Made by a program: the position numbers and the translations under genes. A DNA stretch of 64,000 nt from an uncultured Butyrivibrio sp. (GTDB taxonomy: Bacteria; Bacillota; Clostridia; Lachnospirales; Lachnospiraceae): the NCBI GenBank assembly GCA_947168335.1, contig CAMVLM010000002.1:1-64000 (forward strand), given 5' to 3'. Below are positions 45,098-53,926 of the stretch, piece after piece; position 1 is the first letter of the stretch, and the number at the start of each line of letters is the position of its first letter. Below the pieces are notes generated by a model that saw nothing but the letters and a program-made list of their open reading frames with translations, ran no database searches and was not told the origin of the DNA.

Positions 45098-47641
45098 TTA
45101 CTTTTTTGCTTTTCTTACTGTCTTTTTCACGGTTTTTCCTGCTGTCTTACCTGTTGTTTTCTTCACCGTTCTTTTGGCTGTTTTTTTGGCTGCTGCAGGC
45201 GCATCTGTCTGGGTGAAAGTTATCTTATCATCCTTAAGACCTATTGTAACCTTACTGTCTCTCTTAATATTTCCTTTGAGAAGTTCTTCTGCCATGGCAT
45301 CTTCGATAACCGACTGGATAGCTCTCTTTAAGGGTCTTGCACCCATCTTGGCATCAGAATGCTTCCTTACAAGGAACTGCTTGACTGCTGTACTCATTGT
45401 AAGATCTATTCCAAGCTGCTCCTTACATCTCTTACTGAGATTCTTGCTAAGAAGAGTTACAATCTCCATCATTTCCTTCTCATTCAGAGGATGGAATACC
45501 ATTATCTCATCGATTCGGTTGATAAACTCAGGCTTAAAGAGTCTCTTAACCTCCTCCATAACTCCGCTCTTCATGGTCTCATAATCCTTATTGGCGTCAG
45601 AAGCAGTGTCAAATCCAAGTTTCTTGGGCTCAACAATTCTCTGTGCTCCAACATTTGATGTCATAATAAGAATTGTATTTTTAAAGCTTACCTTGCGGCC
45701 CTTGGCATCGGTAATATGGCCATCATCAAGAACCTGCAAAAGCACGTTGAAGATGTCCGGATGTGCCTTCTCTATCTCATCGAAAAGTACAACCGAATAA
45801 GGATGACGGCGTACCTTCTCACTGAGCTGTCCGCCCTCGTCATAGCCTACGTATCCCGGAGGTGAACCAATCATCTTTGATACAGAATGACCTTCCATGT
45901 ACTCTGACATATCAACTCTGATAAGCGCATTCTCATCTCCAAACATGGCCTCTGCAAGAGCCTTGGAAAGCTCTGTCTTACCAACACCGGTAGGTCCGAG
46001 GAAAAGGAATGAACCAATAGGTCTGTTGGGATCCTGAAGTCCAACCCTTCCGCGTCTGATTGCTTTGGATACAGCTACAACTGCGTCCTCCTGTCCGATA
46101 ACGCGCTGATGAAGAATCTTCTCAAGCTTGAGAAGTCTCTCAGACTCCTTCTCAGCAATCTTCTTAACAGGAATCTTGGTCCACATGGCAACAACTTCAG
46201 CTATGTCATTCTCAGAAACTATATAATCCGCATTCTTTTCCTTTTTGGCTTCCTGAGCCTTCTTGCGGTTATACTTCTTTATAAGTGCTTCCTGCTCCTT
46301 GTGAATCTTACCTGCTCCGGCAAAATCCTCCCTGGCAAGCAAATCCTCAACCTGAGCATCCATCTGTCTGATTTCCTGCTCCATCTCATGAAGACCTGCA
46401 GGGCCTCCTGCAAGTTTAAGTCTGACTGCTGATGATGCCTCATCAATAAGGTCGATGGCCTTATCCGGAAGATTTCGGTCATTTATATATCTGCTGCTGA
46501 GATCCACAGCTGCCTGTATTGCTTCAGGTGTTACTCTTACGTGATGATGCTCCTCATACTTGTGAACTATACCGTTAAGGATAGCAAGAGTCTCATCTCT
46601 GTCAGGTTCCTCGACATTTACCGGCTGGAAACGTCTTTCAAGCGCTGCGTCCTTCTCAACATACTTGCGATACTCAGTAACTGTTGTGGCACCGATCATC
46701 TGAATCTCGCCTCTTGCAAGTGAAGGCTTCAGAATATTGGAAGCATCAATAGCTCCCTCTGCTCCGCCGGCACCTATAAGTGTATGCATCTCATCTACAA
46801 AAAGAATTATGTTGCCATCCTCAATTACCTCACGGATGACTCTCTTTATTCTCTCTTCGAATTCACCTCTGTACTTTGATCCTGCGATCATTCCTGAAAG
46901 ATCAAGTGTAAGAAGTCTCTTATTCTGAACCGTAAAAGGAACATCTCCTGAAACGATTCTCTGCGCAAGTCCCTCAACTACGGCTGTCTTACCAACACCG
47001 GGCTCACCTATGAGGCAAGGATTATTCTTTGTACGGCGGCTGAGTATCTGAATAACTCTCTGAATCTCATTACCTCTTCCGATGATGGGATCAAGCTTGT
47101 TCTCAGCTGCAAGAGCAGTGAGGTCACGGCTGTACTGTTCAAGGGTTGATGCCTTCTTCTGTTTGCTGTTCTTTCTGCCAAGATCCTCTTTTACCAGAGA
47201 CGCATCCTCACCCATGGCTGTCAGAGTTTCTGCATAAATCTTCTGAATTGAAACATTCAGTGTACCGATAAGCCTGACAGCTACATTCTCTCCCTCTTTG
47301 ATAAGAGCAAGAAGAATATGCTCCGTTCCTATCTTCTCAGCATGGAACCTCTCTGCCTGTCTCTCAGCTTCCTCAAGGACATTCTCCGCACGGGGAGAAA
47401 AGCCCTCCTTATCAAGAACAGTCAGATTACCGCCCTCAACAATAAGGTCTCTTATAATGTCCATCATCTTATCCTCATTAACTCCATTATCAATGAGGAT
47501 TCGTGAAGCCACACAACCTTCTGTACGAATAAGGCCCATAAGAAGATGCTCTGTTCCTATGTAGTTAAGTTTCAGACTTCTGGCTATTTTTCTTGCCTGT
47601 TTAAGGGCATATTCAGCCTTGGCTGTATATTCTTTATTCAA
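45098..47641 (-). CDS. clpC: ATP-dependent Clp protease ATP-binding subunit ClpC, TTG start
   Basis: 847 residues. The Clp N-domain repeats (1-145) are followed by AAA+ module 1 with Walker [14 protein letters not shown], a ClpC-type middle domain containing a UVR-like [21 protein letters not shown], and AAA+ module 2 with [15 protein letters not shown]. The ClpP-binding loop region and D2-small domain follow. The last 36 residues are a Lys/Thr/Ala/Val tail ([18 protein letters not shown]). It unfolds substrates for ClpP. The start codon is TTG, nine bases after AGGAGG. It lies 16 bases after a GntR-type regulator and not in the ctsR-mcsA-mcsB-clpC arrangement of Bacillus. Confidence 0.95.
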   Translation of the reverse strand: MNKEYTAKAEYALKQARKIARSLKLNYIGTEHLLMGLIRTEGCVASRILIDNGVNEDKMMDIIRDLIVEGGNLTVLDKEGFSPRAENVLEEAERQAERFHAEKIGTEHILLALIKEGENVAVRLIGTLNVSIQKIYAETLTAMGEDASLVKEDLGRKNSKQKKASTLEQYSRDLTALAAENKLDPIIGRGNEIQRVIQILSRRTKNNPCLIGEPGVGKTAVVEGLAQRIVSGDVPFTVQNKRLLTLDLSGMIAGSKYRGEFEERIKRVIREVIEDGNIILFVDEMHTLIGAGGAEGAIDASNILKPSLARGEIQMIGATTVTEYRKYVEKDAALERRFQPVNVEEPDRDETLAILNGIVHKYEEHHHVRVTPEAIQAAVDLSSRYINDRNLPDKAIDLIDEASSAVRLKLAGGPAGLHEMEQEIRQMDAQVEDLLAREDFAGAGKIHKEQEALIKKYNRKKAQEAKKEKNADYIVSENDIAEVVAMWTKIPVKKIAEKESERLLKLEKILHQRVIGQEDAVVAVSKAIRRGRVGLQDPNRPIGSFLFLGPTGVGKTELSKALAEAMFGDENALIRVDMSEYMEGHSVSKMIGSPPGYVGYDEGGQLSEKVRRHPYSVVLFDEIEKAHPDIFNVLLQVLDDGHITDAKGRKVSFKNTILIMTSNVGAQRIVEPKKLGFDTASDANKDYETMKSGVMEEVKRLFKPEFINRIDEIMVFHPLNEKEMMEIVTLLSKNLSKRCKEQLGIDLTMSTAVKQFLVRKHSDAKMGARPLKRAIQSVIEDAMAEELLKGNIKRDSKVTIGLKDDKITFTQTDAPAAAKKTAKRTVKKTTGKTAGKTVKKTVRKAKK

Positions 47642-47657
47642 AGTGGATTACCTCCTG

Positions 47658-48029
47658 TCAAGAAATATAATCGTCGTAAATTTCGTCCACAAGTTGATGA
47701 ATTTCCTGCTTGGAAACACCACGGCACATTGCCCTCGCCATGACCACCTTAAGCATTTCGTGAGCTTCCCTGATAGCTTCAAGTTTGTCGATGTCTATAG
47801 CAATAATGGCTCCCCGTCTTCTGTCAATCTTTACAAATCCCTCCTGCTGGAGAATTGAATAGGCCTTATTAACCGTATGCATATTGATGCCTATGGTTTC
47901 AGCCAACTGACGAACACTGGGAAGCTGTTCACCCTCCTGAAACTGAGACGTGGCTATACCCAGTATGATCTGATTACACAGCTGAACATATATAGCTTCA
48001 TCGCTGTTAAAATCGATCTGAATTATCAT
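47658..48029 (-). CDS. GntR-family transcriptional regulator, YtrA-like
   Basis: 123 residues from the ATG at 48029, seven bases after AAAGGGG; upstream open frame is discarded. A winged helix domain (AIYVQLCNQIILGIA, EGEQLPSVRQLAETIGINMHTVNKAYSILQQEGFV) is followed by only about 45 residues of helical dimerisation segment. The short effector-less form defines the YtrA subfamily, which usually controls a neighbouring ABC transporter. Here the only downstream gene is clpC, so it may regulate Clp expression and itself. Confidence 0.9.
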   Translation of the reverse strand: MIIQIDFNSDEAIYVQLCNQIILGIATSQFQEGEQLPSVRQLAETIGINMHTVNKAYSILQQEGFVKIDRRRGAIIAIDIDKLEAIREAHEMLKVVMARAMCRGVSKQEIHQLVDEIYDDYIS

Positions 48030-48048
48030 ATAGACGCCCCTTTCGTTT

Positions 48049-48091
48049 CTTGTGATACGACAAGTATAACAAACCTTTCCATTGTTTACAA
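48049..48091 (-). promoter_or_regulatory. Promoter and candidate operator of the gntR-clpC operon
   Basis: On the minus strand TTGTAA (48091-48086), 17 bases, then TATACT (48068-48063) preceded by TG (extended -10). An inverted repeat CTTGT-N6-ACAAG (48049-48064) overlaps the -10 and start site, a plausible autoregulatory site. Confidence 0.55.
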
Positions 48092-48099
48092 TAAGAAAG

Positions 48100-48135
48100 A
48101 AAAACCGGTACATATCATCCATTGTACCGGTTTTT
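48100..48135 (-). terminator. Terminator of the SH3b membrane protein gene
   Basis: A 13-bp perfect stem AAAAACCGGTACA / TGTACCGGTTTTT with a 10-base loop and T-rich tail on the minus strand (TTTTTCTTTCTT). Confidence 0.9.
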
Positions 48136-48142
48136 GCACTAA

Positions 48143-49570
48143 TTACTTTTCATCATCATCAAGATCAAGGAACTCGAACTCAAAATCATCATCCTCTAAA
48201 AGGAAGTTACGGCTCTTGCGCCCACCCTGAGGCTTTCTGGGAGCCTGCTCAGGCTCTGCTACTGTTCTTGCTTCAGGCGCTTTTGCAGCAGGTCTTCTTT
48301 CTGACTTTTCTGCACTGCCGAGAAGTGATTCAGCGGAACCCATGGGTGCCTTTCTCTCTCTTGTAGGTGTTATTGTATGCTCTGAACGATCTGTTCTTTT
48401 GCTATCTGCAACAGTTCTTCCATTGCTTCTCTGCTGAGGCTCTCTGTCAAGGCTCTTAGCTGTTTTTCTGGGAGCAGGAATTTCATCATAGTTGTCATAT
48501 TTTCTACCTGCGCGTTTATCCTGCGGCTTATCCTGAGGTTCTTCCTCATCCTCGTAATATGAGTAATCACGAAGTCTGTAGATAAGCAAAAGCACTGCAA
48601 GTACCAGAAGCGCAATTATAACTGCCATAATGATCATGACAACTTTAAGCTTACTAATCTGATCCTTAAGCTTGCCTGACTGCTGTCCGGCTGCGGCATA
48701 TGAAAGGAGGTCGTTAAGCTTAACCTGTGTGCTCTGTACATTATCATACAGGTACCAGGTATCTGTGCCTGATCCGTCATCCTTATAGGCAAGAGAAAAC
48801 TCACCGTTTCCAATAGTTGTTGTATCAGCTGCAGGAGTCTGCTGAGTCTCTTCTGTTCCGGCGTTCTCGGTATTTTCTCCATCGCCTGCGTTCTCAGTAC
48901 CCTCTGCATTCTCTGCGGTCTGACCATCAGCATTCTCTGTATTCTCTGTAGTCTCTGTACTATCTGTTGTATTCTCTGCAGGAGCAGCTGCGCCGATCTG
49001 AAGAAGATCAGAACGGACAAAACCTGTTCTTCCGCTTGAACCGAAGCTTATCTGATACCACTTCTTGTTATCTGTTCCTGTAGCCTCACCTGTTACCGTA
49101 ACTGTATCTCCGTTAGCAACAGTTCCTACTGTATCATAACCTGTGCCTGCACCGGATCTTACATTAGCGCTTGCCACAGTTACTGTAGCTGACTGAGACT
49201 CAACTGCAGTCACTTCAGTCTTCGGAAGTGAAGTGGTCTCCTTCTTGGAGCTGTCAGAGCTGCTTGTTGAACCTGACTTTGATACAAGATCACTTCTTAC
49301 ATATCCGTATTCGCTGCCGTTTACGTTTATTTTATACCAGACATATCCCTGTGAATCAGTTGCCTCGTCGATAATATCAACCTTATCCCCGGAATCAAGA
49401 CTTGAAACCTGCTGAGAAGAAGTGCTTGCTTCTGATCTCACCTTAACATTGGAACTTGTAACCGTTCCTGTTGCTGCCAATACATCAATGGGATTTGTCC
49501 AGGCAAGAATACCTGCTGTAAGTGCAAAAGCACCTGCAAGTACCAGTCTTTCTTTTTTAATTCTAATCAT
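48143..49570 (-). CDS. SH3b-domain membrane protein with acidic cytoplasmic tail
   Basis: 475 residues. A signal peptide (LVLAGAFALTAGILAW, cleavage near VLA-AT at 33) leads to two bacterial SH3 domains (about 34-96 and 128-192). They share the NVKVRSEAST / NVRSGAGTGYDTVGTV and GYVRSDL / GFVRSDL motifs. A Glu/Thr/Asn-rich linker, a 45-residue folded segment and one transmembrane helix (about 310-333) follow. The cytoplasmic tail is first basic (PRKTAKSLDREPQQRSNGR), then ends in the acidic-aromatic LLEDDDFEFEFLDLDDDEK. The SH3b domains probably bind peptidoglycan. The tail may dock a cytoplasmic partner. There is no hydrolase domain. AGGAGG lies five bases before the ATG. Confidence 0.82.
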   Translation of the reverse strand: MIRIKKERLVLAGAFALTAGILAWTNPIDVLAATGTVTSSNVKVRSEASTSSQQVSSLDSGDKVDIIDEATDSQGYVWYKINVNGSEYGYVRSDLVSKSGSTSSSDSSKKETTSLPKTEVTAVESQSATVTVASANVRSGAGTGYDTVGTVANGDTVTVTGEATGTDNKKWYQISFGSSGRTGFVRSDLLQIGAAAPAENTTDSTETTENTENADGQTAENAEGTENAGDGENTENAGTEETQQTPAADTTTIGNGEFSLAYKDDGSGTDTWYLYDNVQSTQVKLNDLLSYAAAGQQSGKLKDQISKLKVVMIIMAVIIALLVLAVLLLIYRLRDYSYYEDEEEPQDKPQDKRAGRKYDNYDEIPAPRKTAKSLDREPQQRSNGRTVADSKRTDRSEHTITPTRERKAPMGSAESLLGSAEKSERRPAAKAPEARTVAEPEQAPRKPQGGRKSRNFLLEDDDFEFEFLDLDDDEK

Positions 49571-49598
49571 ACCTTCCTCCTACTGCCATCTACGAAAG

Positions 49599-50873
49599 TC
49601 AGGCCTCGTCTATAGCCTTGCCTATATCGTGACGCATGTATTTATTATCAAATGTAACCCACTCGGTGGCCTCATAAGCCTTGGCTCTGGCCTCAGAAAG
49701 AGTATCCCCCTTGGCGGTAATTCCAAGTACTCTTCCTCCGTTAGTTACTATTTTACCATTTTCATCAAATTTGGAACCGGCATGGAAGCAATAGTAACCA
49801 TCCTTGCCCTTGAAGTTCTCAAGGCCTTTGATCTCTTTGCCCTTCTCATAGCTTACGGGATATCCCTCTGATGCGAGTACCACGCAAACCGCTGCCTTAT
49901 CCTCAAACTTAAGATCAACCTTGTCGAGAGTTCCATCGATTACTGCTTCACAAACTTCAATCATGTCTGTTTCAAGTCTGGGAAGAACAACCTGAGCCTC
50001 GGGATCGCCGAATCTTGCATTATATTCGAGAACCTTGGGACCATCCTCTGTGAGCATAAGTCCGAAGAAAATTACTCCCTTGAACTCTCTGCCCTCTGCC
50101 CTCATGGCATCAACTGTCTTCTGATAAATATGTTCCTTACAGAACTCATCAACCTCTTTTGTATAGAAGGGGCTGGGTGAGAAATTACCCATACCTCCTG
50201 TATTAAGGCCTGTATCACCGTCTCCGGCACGCTTATGATCCTGCGCTGAACTCATAAGCTTAATTGTCTTACCATCAACAAAAGATAAAACAGAAACCTC
50301 ACGGCCTGTCATAAATTCCTCAATGACAAGTTTCTTACCTGCATCACCGAATTTACGATCCTCCATGATCTCACGGACGCCGTCCTCTGCCTGCTCCTTT
50401 GTCTCGCAGATAAGAACACCTTTACCAAGTGCAAGTCCGTCAGCCTTAAGTACGATAGGGAATTTTGCTGTCTCAAGATACTTAAGTGCATCCTCAGGAT
50501 TGTCAAAAGTCTCATAGGCTGCTGTAGGAATTCCGTACTTCTTCATCAGATCCTTGGAGAAAGCCTTACTTCCTTCAAGTATAGCTGCATTCTTCCTGGG
50601 TCCGAATACTCTGAGGCCCTCTGCCTCAAAAGCATCTACAATACCGCCCACAAGAGGATCATCCATTCCTACAATTGTCAGGTCGATTTTCATATTCTTT
50701 GCAAATCTGACCAGTTTATCAAACTCCATGGGTGTGATGGAAACACACTCACAAAGCTCTGCAATACCCGCATTACCCGGTGCGCAGTAAAGCTTATCAA
50801 CATGCTTACTTCTGGAGACAGCCTCTGCGATTGCGTGCTCTCTGCCACCTCCACCGACGATCAAAACATTCAT
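49599..50873 (-). CDS. purD: Phosphoribosylamine-glycine ligase (GAR synthetase)
   Basis: 424 residues. The start MNVLIVGGGGREHAIAEAVSRS is the PurD signature. The ATP-grasp domain has FPIVLKADGLALGKGV, EEFMTGREVSVLSF, FGLMLTEDGPKVLEYNARFGDPE and the C-terminal domain GRVLGITAKGDTLSEA. It joins glycine to phosphoribosylamine, step 2 of purine synthesis. Last gene of purE-purM-purN-purD, 16 bases after purN, with AGGAG eight bases before the ATG. Confidence 0.97.
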   Translation of the reverse strand: MNVLIVGGGGREHAIAEAVSRSKHVDKLYCAPGNAGIAELCECVSITPMEFDKLVRFAKNMKIDLTIVGMDDPLVGGIVDAFEAEGLRVFGPRKNAAILEGSKAFSKDLMKKYGIPTAAYETFDNPEDALKYLETAKFPIVLKADGLALGKGVLICETKEQAEDGVREIMEDRKFGDAGKKLVIEEFMTGREVSVLSFVDGKTIKLMSSAQDHKRAGDGDTGLNTGGMGNFSPSPFYTKEVDEFCKEHIYQKTVDAMRAEGREFKGVIFFGLMLTEDGPKVLEYNARFGDPEAQVVLPRLETDMIEVCEAVIDGTLDKVDLKFEDKAAVCVVLASEGYPVSYEKGKEIKGLENFKGKDGYYCFHAGSKFDENGKIVTNGGRVLGITAKGDTLSEARAKAYEATEWVTFDNKYMRHDIGKAIDEA

Positions 50874-50889
50874 ACCTTACTCCTAATAC

Positions 50890-51534
50890 TTATAAAAACT
50901 CCGGATCATAGTCCTCTATAAGAACCTTGCCATCCTCAATTTTCACTTTACCATTGGCAATAAGATCAATTGCCTTCGGAAGAATCTTCCATTCTGCCTG
51001 CTCCATAATACGCTGCTGGAGTACCTTGGCTGTATCATCCGGCAATATGTAAACTGCCTTCTGTAAAATAATCGGTCCTGTATCCGTGCCCTCATCAACG
51101 AAATGAACTGTGGCACCTGACACTCTGACGCCTCTCTTAAGGGCCTCTTCATGAACCTTGAGCCCGTAAAAACCCGTACCGCAAAATGACGGTATAAGTG
51201 AAGGATGAATGTTGATAATCCTTCCTGCAAAAGCCTTTACGATCTTCTCCGGAATAACCACAAGGCATCCGGCAAGTACGATAAGATCAGGGTTTTCTTT
51301 TATCAAAAGATCATAAAAAGCCTCATTAAAGGCTGCTCTGTTTTCAAATTCAGCAGGAACCAGAACTTTTGTATCAATGCCATGCTTTTTAGCTCTCTCC
51401 AATGCATAAGCATTCCTGTTGTTGCTAAAAACCATGCCGATCTTTGTATTGGTAATGGTTCCGTTATCTATGGCATCAATTATCGCCTGCAGATTAGTTC
51501 CTCCACCGGAAACCAGAACTGCTATATTCAGCAT
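50890..51534 (-). CDS. purN: Phosphoribosylglycinamide formyltransferase
   Basis: 214 residues from the ATG at 51534, seven bases after GGGAG; upstream open frame is rejected. [20 protein letters not shown] starts the formyltransferase fold. [29 protein letters not shown] carries the catalytic His in NIHPSL, and [17 protein letters not shown] the catalytic Asp. It is the 10-formyl-THF-dependent GAR transformylase, step 3. The start overlaps the end of purM by seven bases. Confidence 0.96.
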   Translation of the reverse strand: MLNIAVLVSGGGTNLQAIIDAIDNGTITNTKIGMVFSNNRNAYALERAKKHGIDTKVLVPAEFENRAAFNEAFYDLLIKENPDLIVLAGCLVVIPEKIVKAFAGRIINIHPSLIPSFCGTGFYGLKVHEEALKRGVRVSGATVHFVDEGTDTGPIILQKAVYILPDDTAKVLQQRIMEQAEWKILPKAIDLIANGKVKIEDGKVLIEDYDPEFL

Positions 51535-52562
51535 AATGTAACTCCCTTTTCTCCGGCTTCTACGCTGCCGACAATGTAGCATTCCTCACCTGAAGCCTTG
51601 ATGGCATTCATGGTCTTTTCTGCATCTTCAGGAGCTACTGCGATAACCATACCAAGACCCATGTTATATGTATTATACATCATATCTTCGTCAAGGTTAC
51701 CTTTTTTCTGCATAAGCTTGAAAAGTGCAGGAAGCTCATAGCTGTCCTTTTTGATGACTGCTCTGGTACCATCGGGAAGCATTCTCGGAATATTCTCATA
51801 AAAACCACCGCCTGTGATGTGGCTGCAGCCCTTAAGAGTAACGCCTGCCTTTTTGATTTCCTTGAGCATCTTAACGTAAATTCTTGTAGGAGCAAGAAGC
51901 GCCTCGCCAAGAGTGCATCCAAGTTCATCATAATATGTCTCAAGGCTTTCTTTGGTCATCTCGAAAACCTTACGTACAAGTGAAAATCCATTGCTGTGAA
52001 CTCCGCTTGAAGCTACACCGATAAGAGTATCTCCGGGCTTTATTGTGCTGCCGTCGATCATATCCTCTTTGTCAACAACACCAACCGCAAAACCTGCAAG
52101 ATCATACTCATCCTCAGGCATAAGTCCGGGATGCTCTGCAGTCTCACCACCGATAAGCGCACATTCTGACTGCTTGCAGCCTTCTGCAACACCCTTAACG
52201 ATCTGAGCGATCTTCTCGGGATAATTCTTTCCACACGCAATATAATCCAGGAAGAACAAAGGCTCACCACCGGCGCATATTACATCATTTACACACATAG
52301 CTACACAATCAATACCGATGGTATCGTGCTTATCCAGCAAAAATGCCAGCTTGATCTTGGTTCCTACACCATCTGTACCTGACAGAAGCACAGGGTCCTT
52401 CATATTTTTAATGTTCGCAAGGGAAAATGCTCCGGAAAATCCTCCAAGACCACCGAGTACCTCCGGTCTCATTGTTTCCTTTACAAATCCTTTGATCATA
52501 TCCACTGACTTGTAACCAGCTTCAATATCAACACCTGCATTTTTGTAGTTAAGTTCTGACAT
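51528..52562 (-). CDS. purM: Phosphoribosylformylglycinamidine cyclo-ligase (AIR synthetase)
   Basis: 344 residues from the ATG at 52562; GGAGGAG ends four bases before it, and a TTG four codons earlier lies inside that site. Motifs are [68 protein letters not shown] and [19 protein letters not shown]. It closes the imidazole ring to form AIR. Second gene of the pur operon, 26 bases after purE. Confidence 0.97.
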   Translation of the reverse strand: MSELNYKNAGVDIEAGYKSVDMIKGFVKETMRPEVLGGLGGFSGAFSLANIKNMKDPVLLSGTDGVGTKIKLAFLLDKHDTIGIDCVAMCVNDVICAGGEPLFFLDYIACGKNYPEKIAQIVKGVAEGCKQSECALIGGETAEHPGLMPEDEYDLAGFAVGVVDKEDMIDGSTIKPGDTLIGVASSGVHSNGFSLVRKVFEMTKESLETYYDELGCTLGEALLAPTRIYVKMLKEIKKAGVTLKGCSHITGGGFYENIPRMLPDGTRAVIKKDSYELPALFKLMQKKGNLDEDMMYNTYNMGLGMVIAVAPEDAEKTMNAIKASGEECYIVGSVEAGEKGVTLC

Positions 52563-52588
52563 GTTCTCCTCCAAAAATAATATAAAGC

Positions 52589-53089
52589 TTAATAGTTCTT
52601 GTATCCAACTTCCTGAAGATGGGCATCTTTTTTAATAACGGCTTCCTTCAGTCCGTTTGAATAATCCTTGAGTTTTTTAAGGAGCTCGCTATCAGATGTA
52701 GCAAGAATCTTTGCAGCAAGAAGTCCTGCATTCGCTCCTCCGCCGATGGCAACTGTTGCTACCGGTATTCCGGTAGGCATCTGTACTATACTATATAATG
52801 AATCCCTGCCTCCAAGTGATGTGGTATGCATAGGGATTCCAATGACAGGCATAGGGAAGATAGCCGCACACATTCCCGGAAGATGAGCAGCCATGCCCGC
52901 TCCGGCAATAATTACCTTAAAGCCCTTCTCCTCTGCACTCTTTGCATAATTAAAAAATTCATCCGGCTCACGATGTGCCGAAATGATGTTCATTTCATAG
53001 GAAATACCGAGCTCATCCAGAATCTCAGCTGCCTTTGACATAACAGACATATCTGAATCAGATCCCATTACTATCCCAACCTGTGCCAT
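52589..53089 (-). CDS. purE: N5-carboxyaminoimidazole ribonucleotide mutase
   Basis: 166 residues. [14 protein letters not shown] with [37 protein letters not shown] and [24 protein letters not shown] gives the class I PurE pattern, which works with PurK (not encoded here). First gene of the operon with GGAGGAG upstream. No purine riboswitch aptamer was seen in the short leader. Confidence 0.97.
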   Translation of the reverse strand: MAQVGIVMGSDSDMSVMSKAAEILDELGISYEMNIISAHREPDEFFNYAKSAEEKGFKVIIAGAGMAAHLPGMCAAIFPMPVIGIPMHTTSLGGRDSLYSIVQMPTGIPVATVAIGGGANAGLLAAKILATSDSELLKKLKDYSNGLKEAVIKKDAHLQEVGYKNY

Positions 53090-53152
53090 TTTCTCCTCCG
53101 ATCACGCAATGAAAAATCACTGCAAATTCAATTTCACGTCTTTACGTTACCC

Positions 53153-53182
53153 TTTATACCACAATATTTGGTAGTATTTCAA
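53153..53182 (-). promoter_or_regulatory. Promoter of the pur operon
   Basis: On the minus strand TTGAAA (53182-53177), 18 bases, then TATAAA (53158-53153) preceded by TGG. It begins immediately after the stop of the upstream receiver gene and gives a leader of about 58 bases. Confidence 0.55.
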
Positions 53183-53185
53183 CCT

Positions 53186-53923
53186 CTATAACAACACCTT
53201 TGACAGCTTTGTGAATATTTTTTTCTGAGTCTTCAAAACTGCCTGCAGTTCTCTGTCAAAATCATCATCAGAATAGTTTTCGGAATTTTTTTCAACGTCC
53301 AGAGCCATAATTGCAAGATCCGTTGCCCCCACCAGTCTCGCATTGTTTTTAAGGTCCCGTAAAACATTGATCTTTTCACCGATATTCTCATTTTTAATCG
53401 CTTTTTCCAACCTCAAAAGAATATCGCTTTTTACATACTCACGCAATAGCTGAATATAAAGGGAAGAATCTGACAGACAGTAATACTTTGACTTTTCAGG
53501 TTTAAGAAATGAAAACCGGGAGTATAGCTCTTCCCATTCATCCTCCGGTCTGCAGCAGACAGAAAACCGCTTCAGGATCCCACATATTTTTTCTGCCGAA
53601 AAAGGCTTGCTCATATATCCCGAAAAACCCACGTCAAGATAGAAATCCCTGTCTCCGTTTTCATCATCGGCAGTGATCATGATGACCGGTGTATTCTCAT
53701 TGATTCTTTCTTTTTTTATTATCTTCATAGTCTCAACGCCGTCCATTACCGGCATAAGATGGTCCATGAAAACTATGCTGTAGGTATTTTGGCGCATAAG
53801 TTCCAGAGCTTCCTCACCGTTTGAAGCAATATCGCTGGGTAAACCAAAATCCGATACCATTTCAGAAAGAAGCTCCGCGTTCATTTCCGCATCATCTACA
53901 ATTAGTGCTTTACCTACACCCAT
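53186..53923 (-). CDS. Receiver domain protein with degenerate HPt-like domain
   Basis: 245 residues. A receiver domain (1-120) is intact: acidic pair Asp10-Asp11 in LIVDDAEMN, phospho-acceptor Asp54 in FMDHLMPVMDG, Thr84 in IMITADDE and Lys106 in GYMSKPF. The C-terminal half (about 150-240) matches the HPt helical bundle, but its key segment reads VLRDLKNNARLVGA. Arg189 thus stands where the HALKSSAR motif has the phospho-His. It cannot accept phosphate there. It follows the DegV-fused kinase by three bases and is last in the pyrE-led operon. Its output may be protein-protein only. Confidence 0.85.
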   Translation of the reverse strand: MGVGKALIVDDAEMNAELLSEMVSDFGLPSDIASNGEEALELMRQNTYSIVFMDHLMPVMDGVETMKIIKKERINENTPVIMITADDENGDRDFYLDVGFSGYMSKPFSAEKICGILKRFSVCCRPEDEWEELYSRFSFLKPEKSKYYCLSDSSLYIQLLREYVKSDILLRLEKAIKNENIGEKINVLRDLKNNARLVGATDLAIMALDVEKNSENYSDDDFDRELQAVLKTQKKIFTKLSKVLL

Positions 53924-53926
53924 GCG

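Noticed and set aside
53090-53185. Purine riboswitch upstream of purE
   Set aside because: The leader is only about 58 bases and lacks the conserved junction sequences and paired loops of a purine aptamer.
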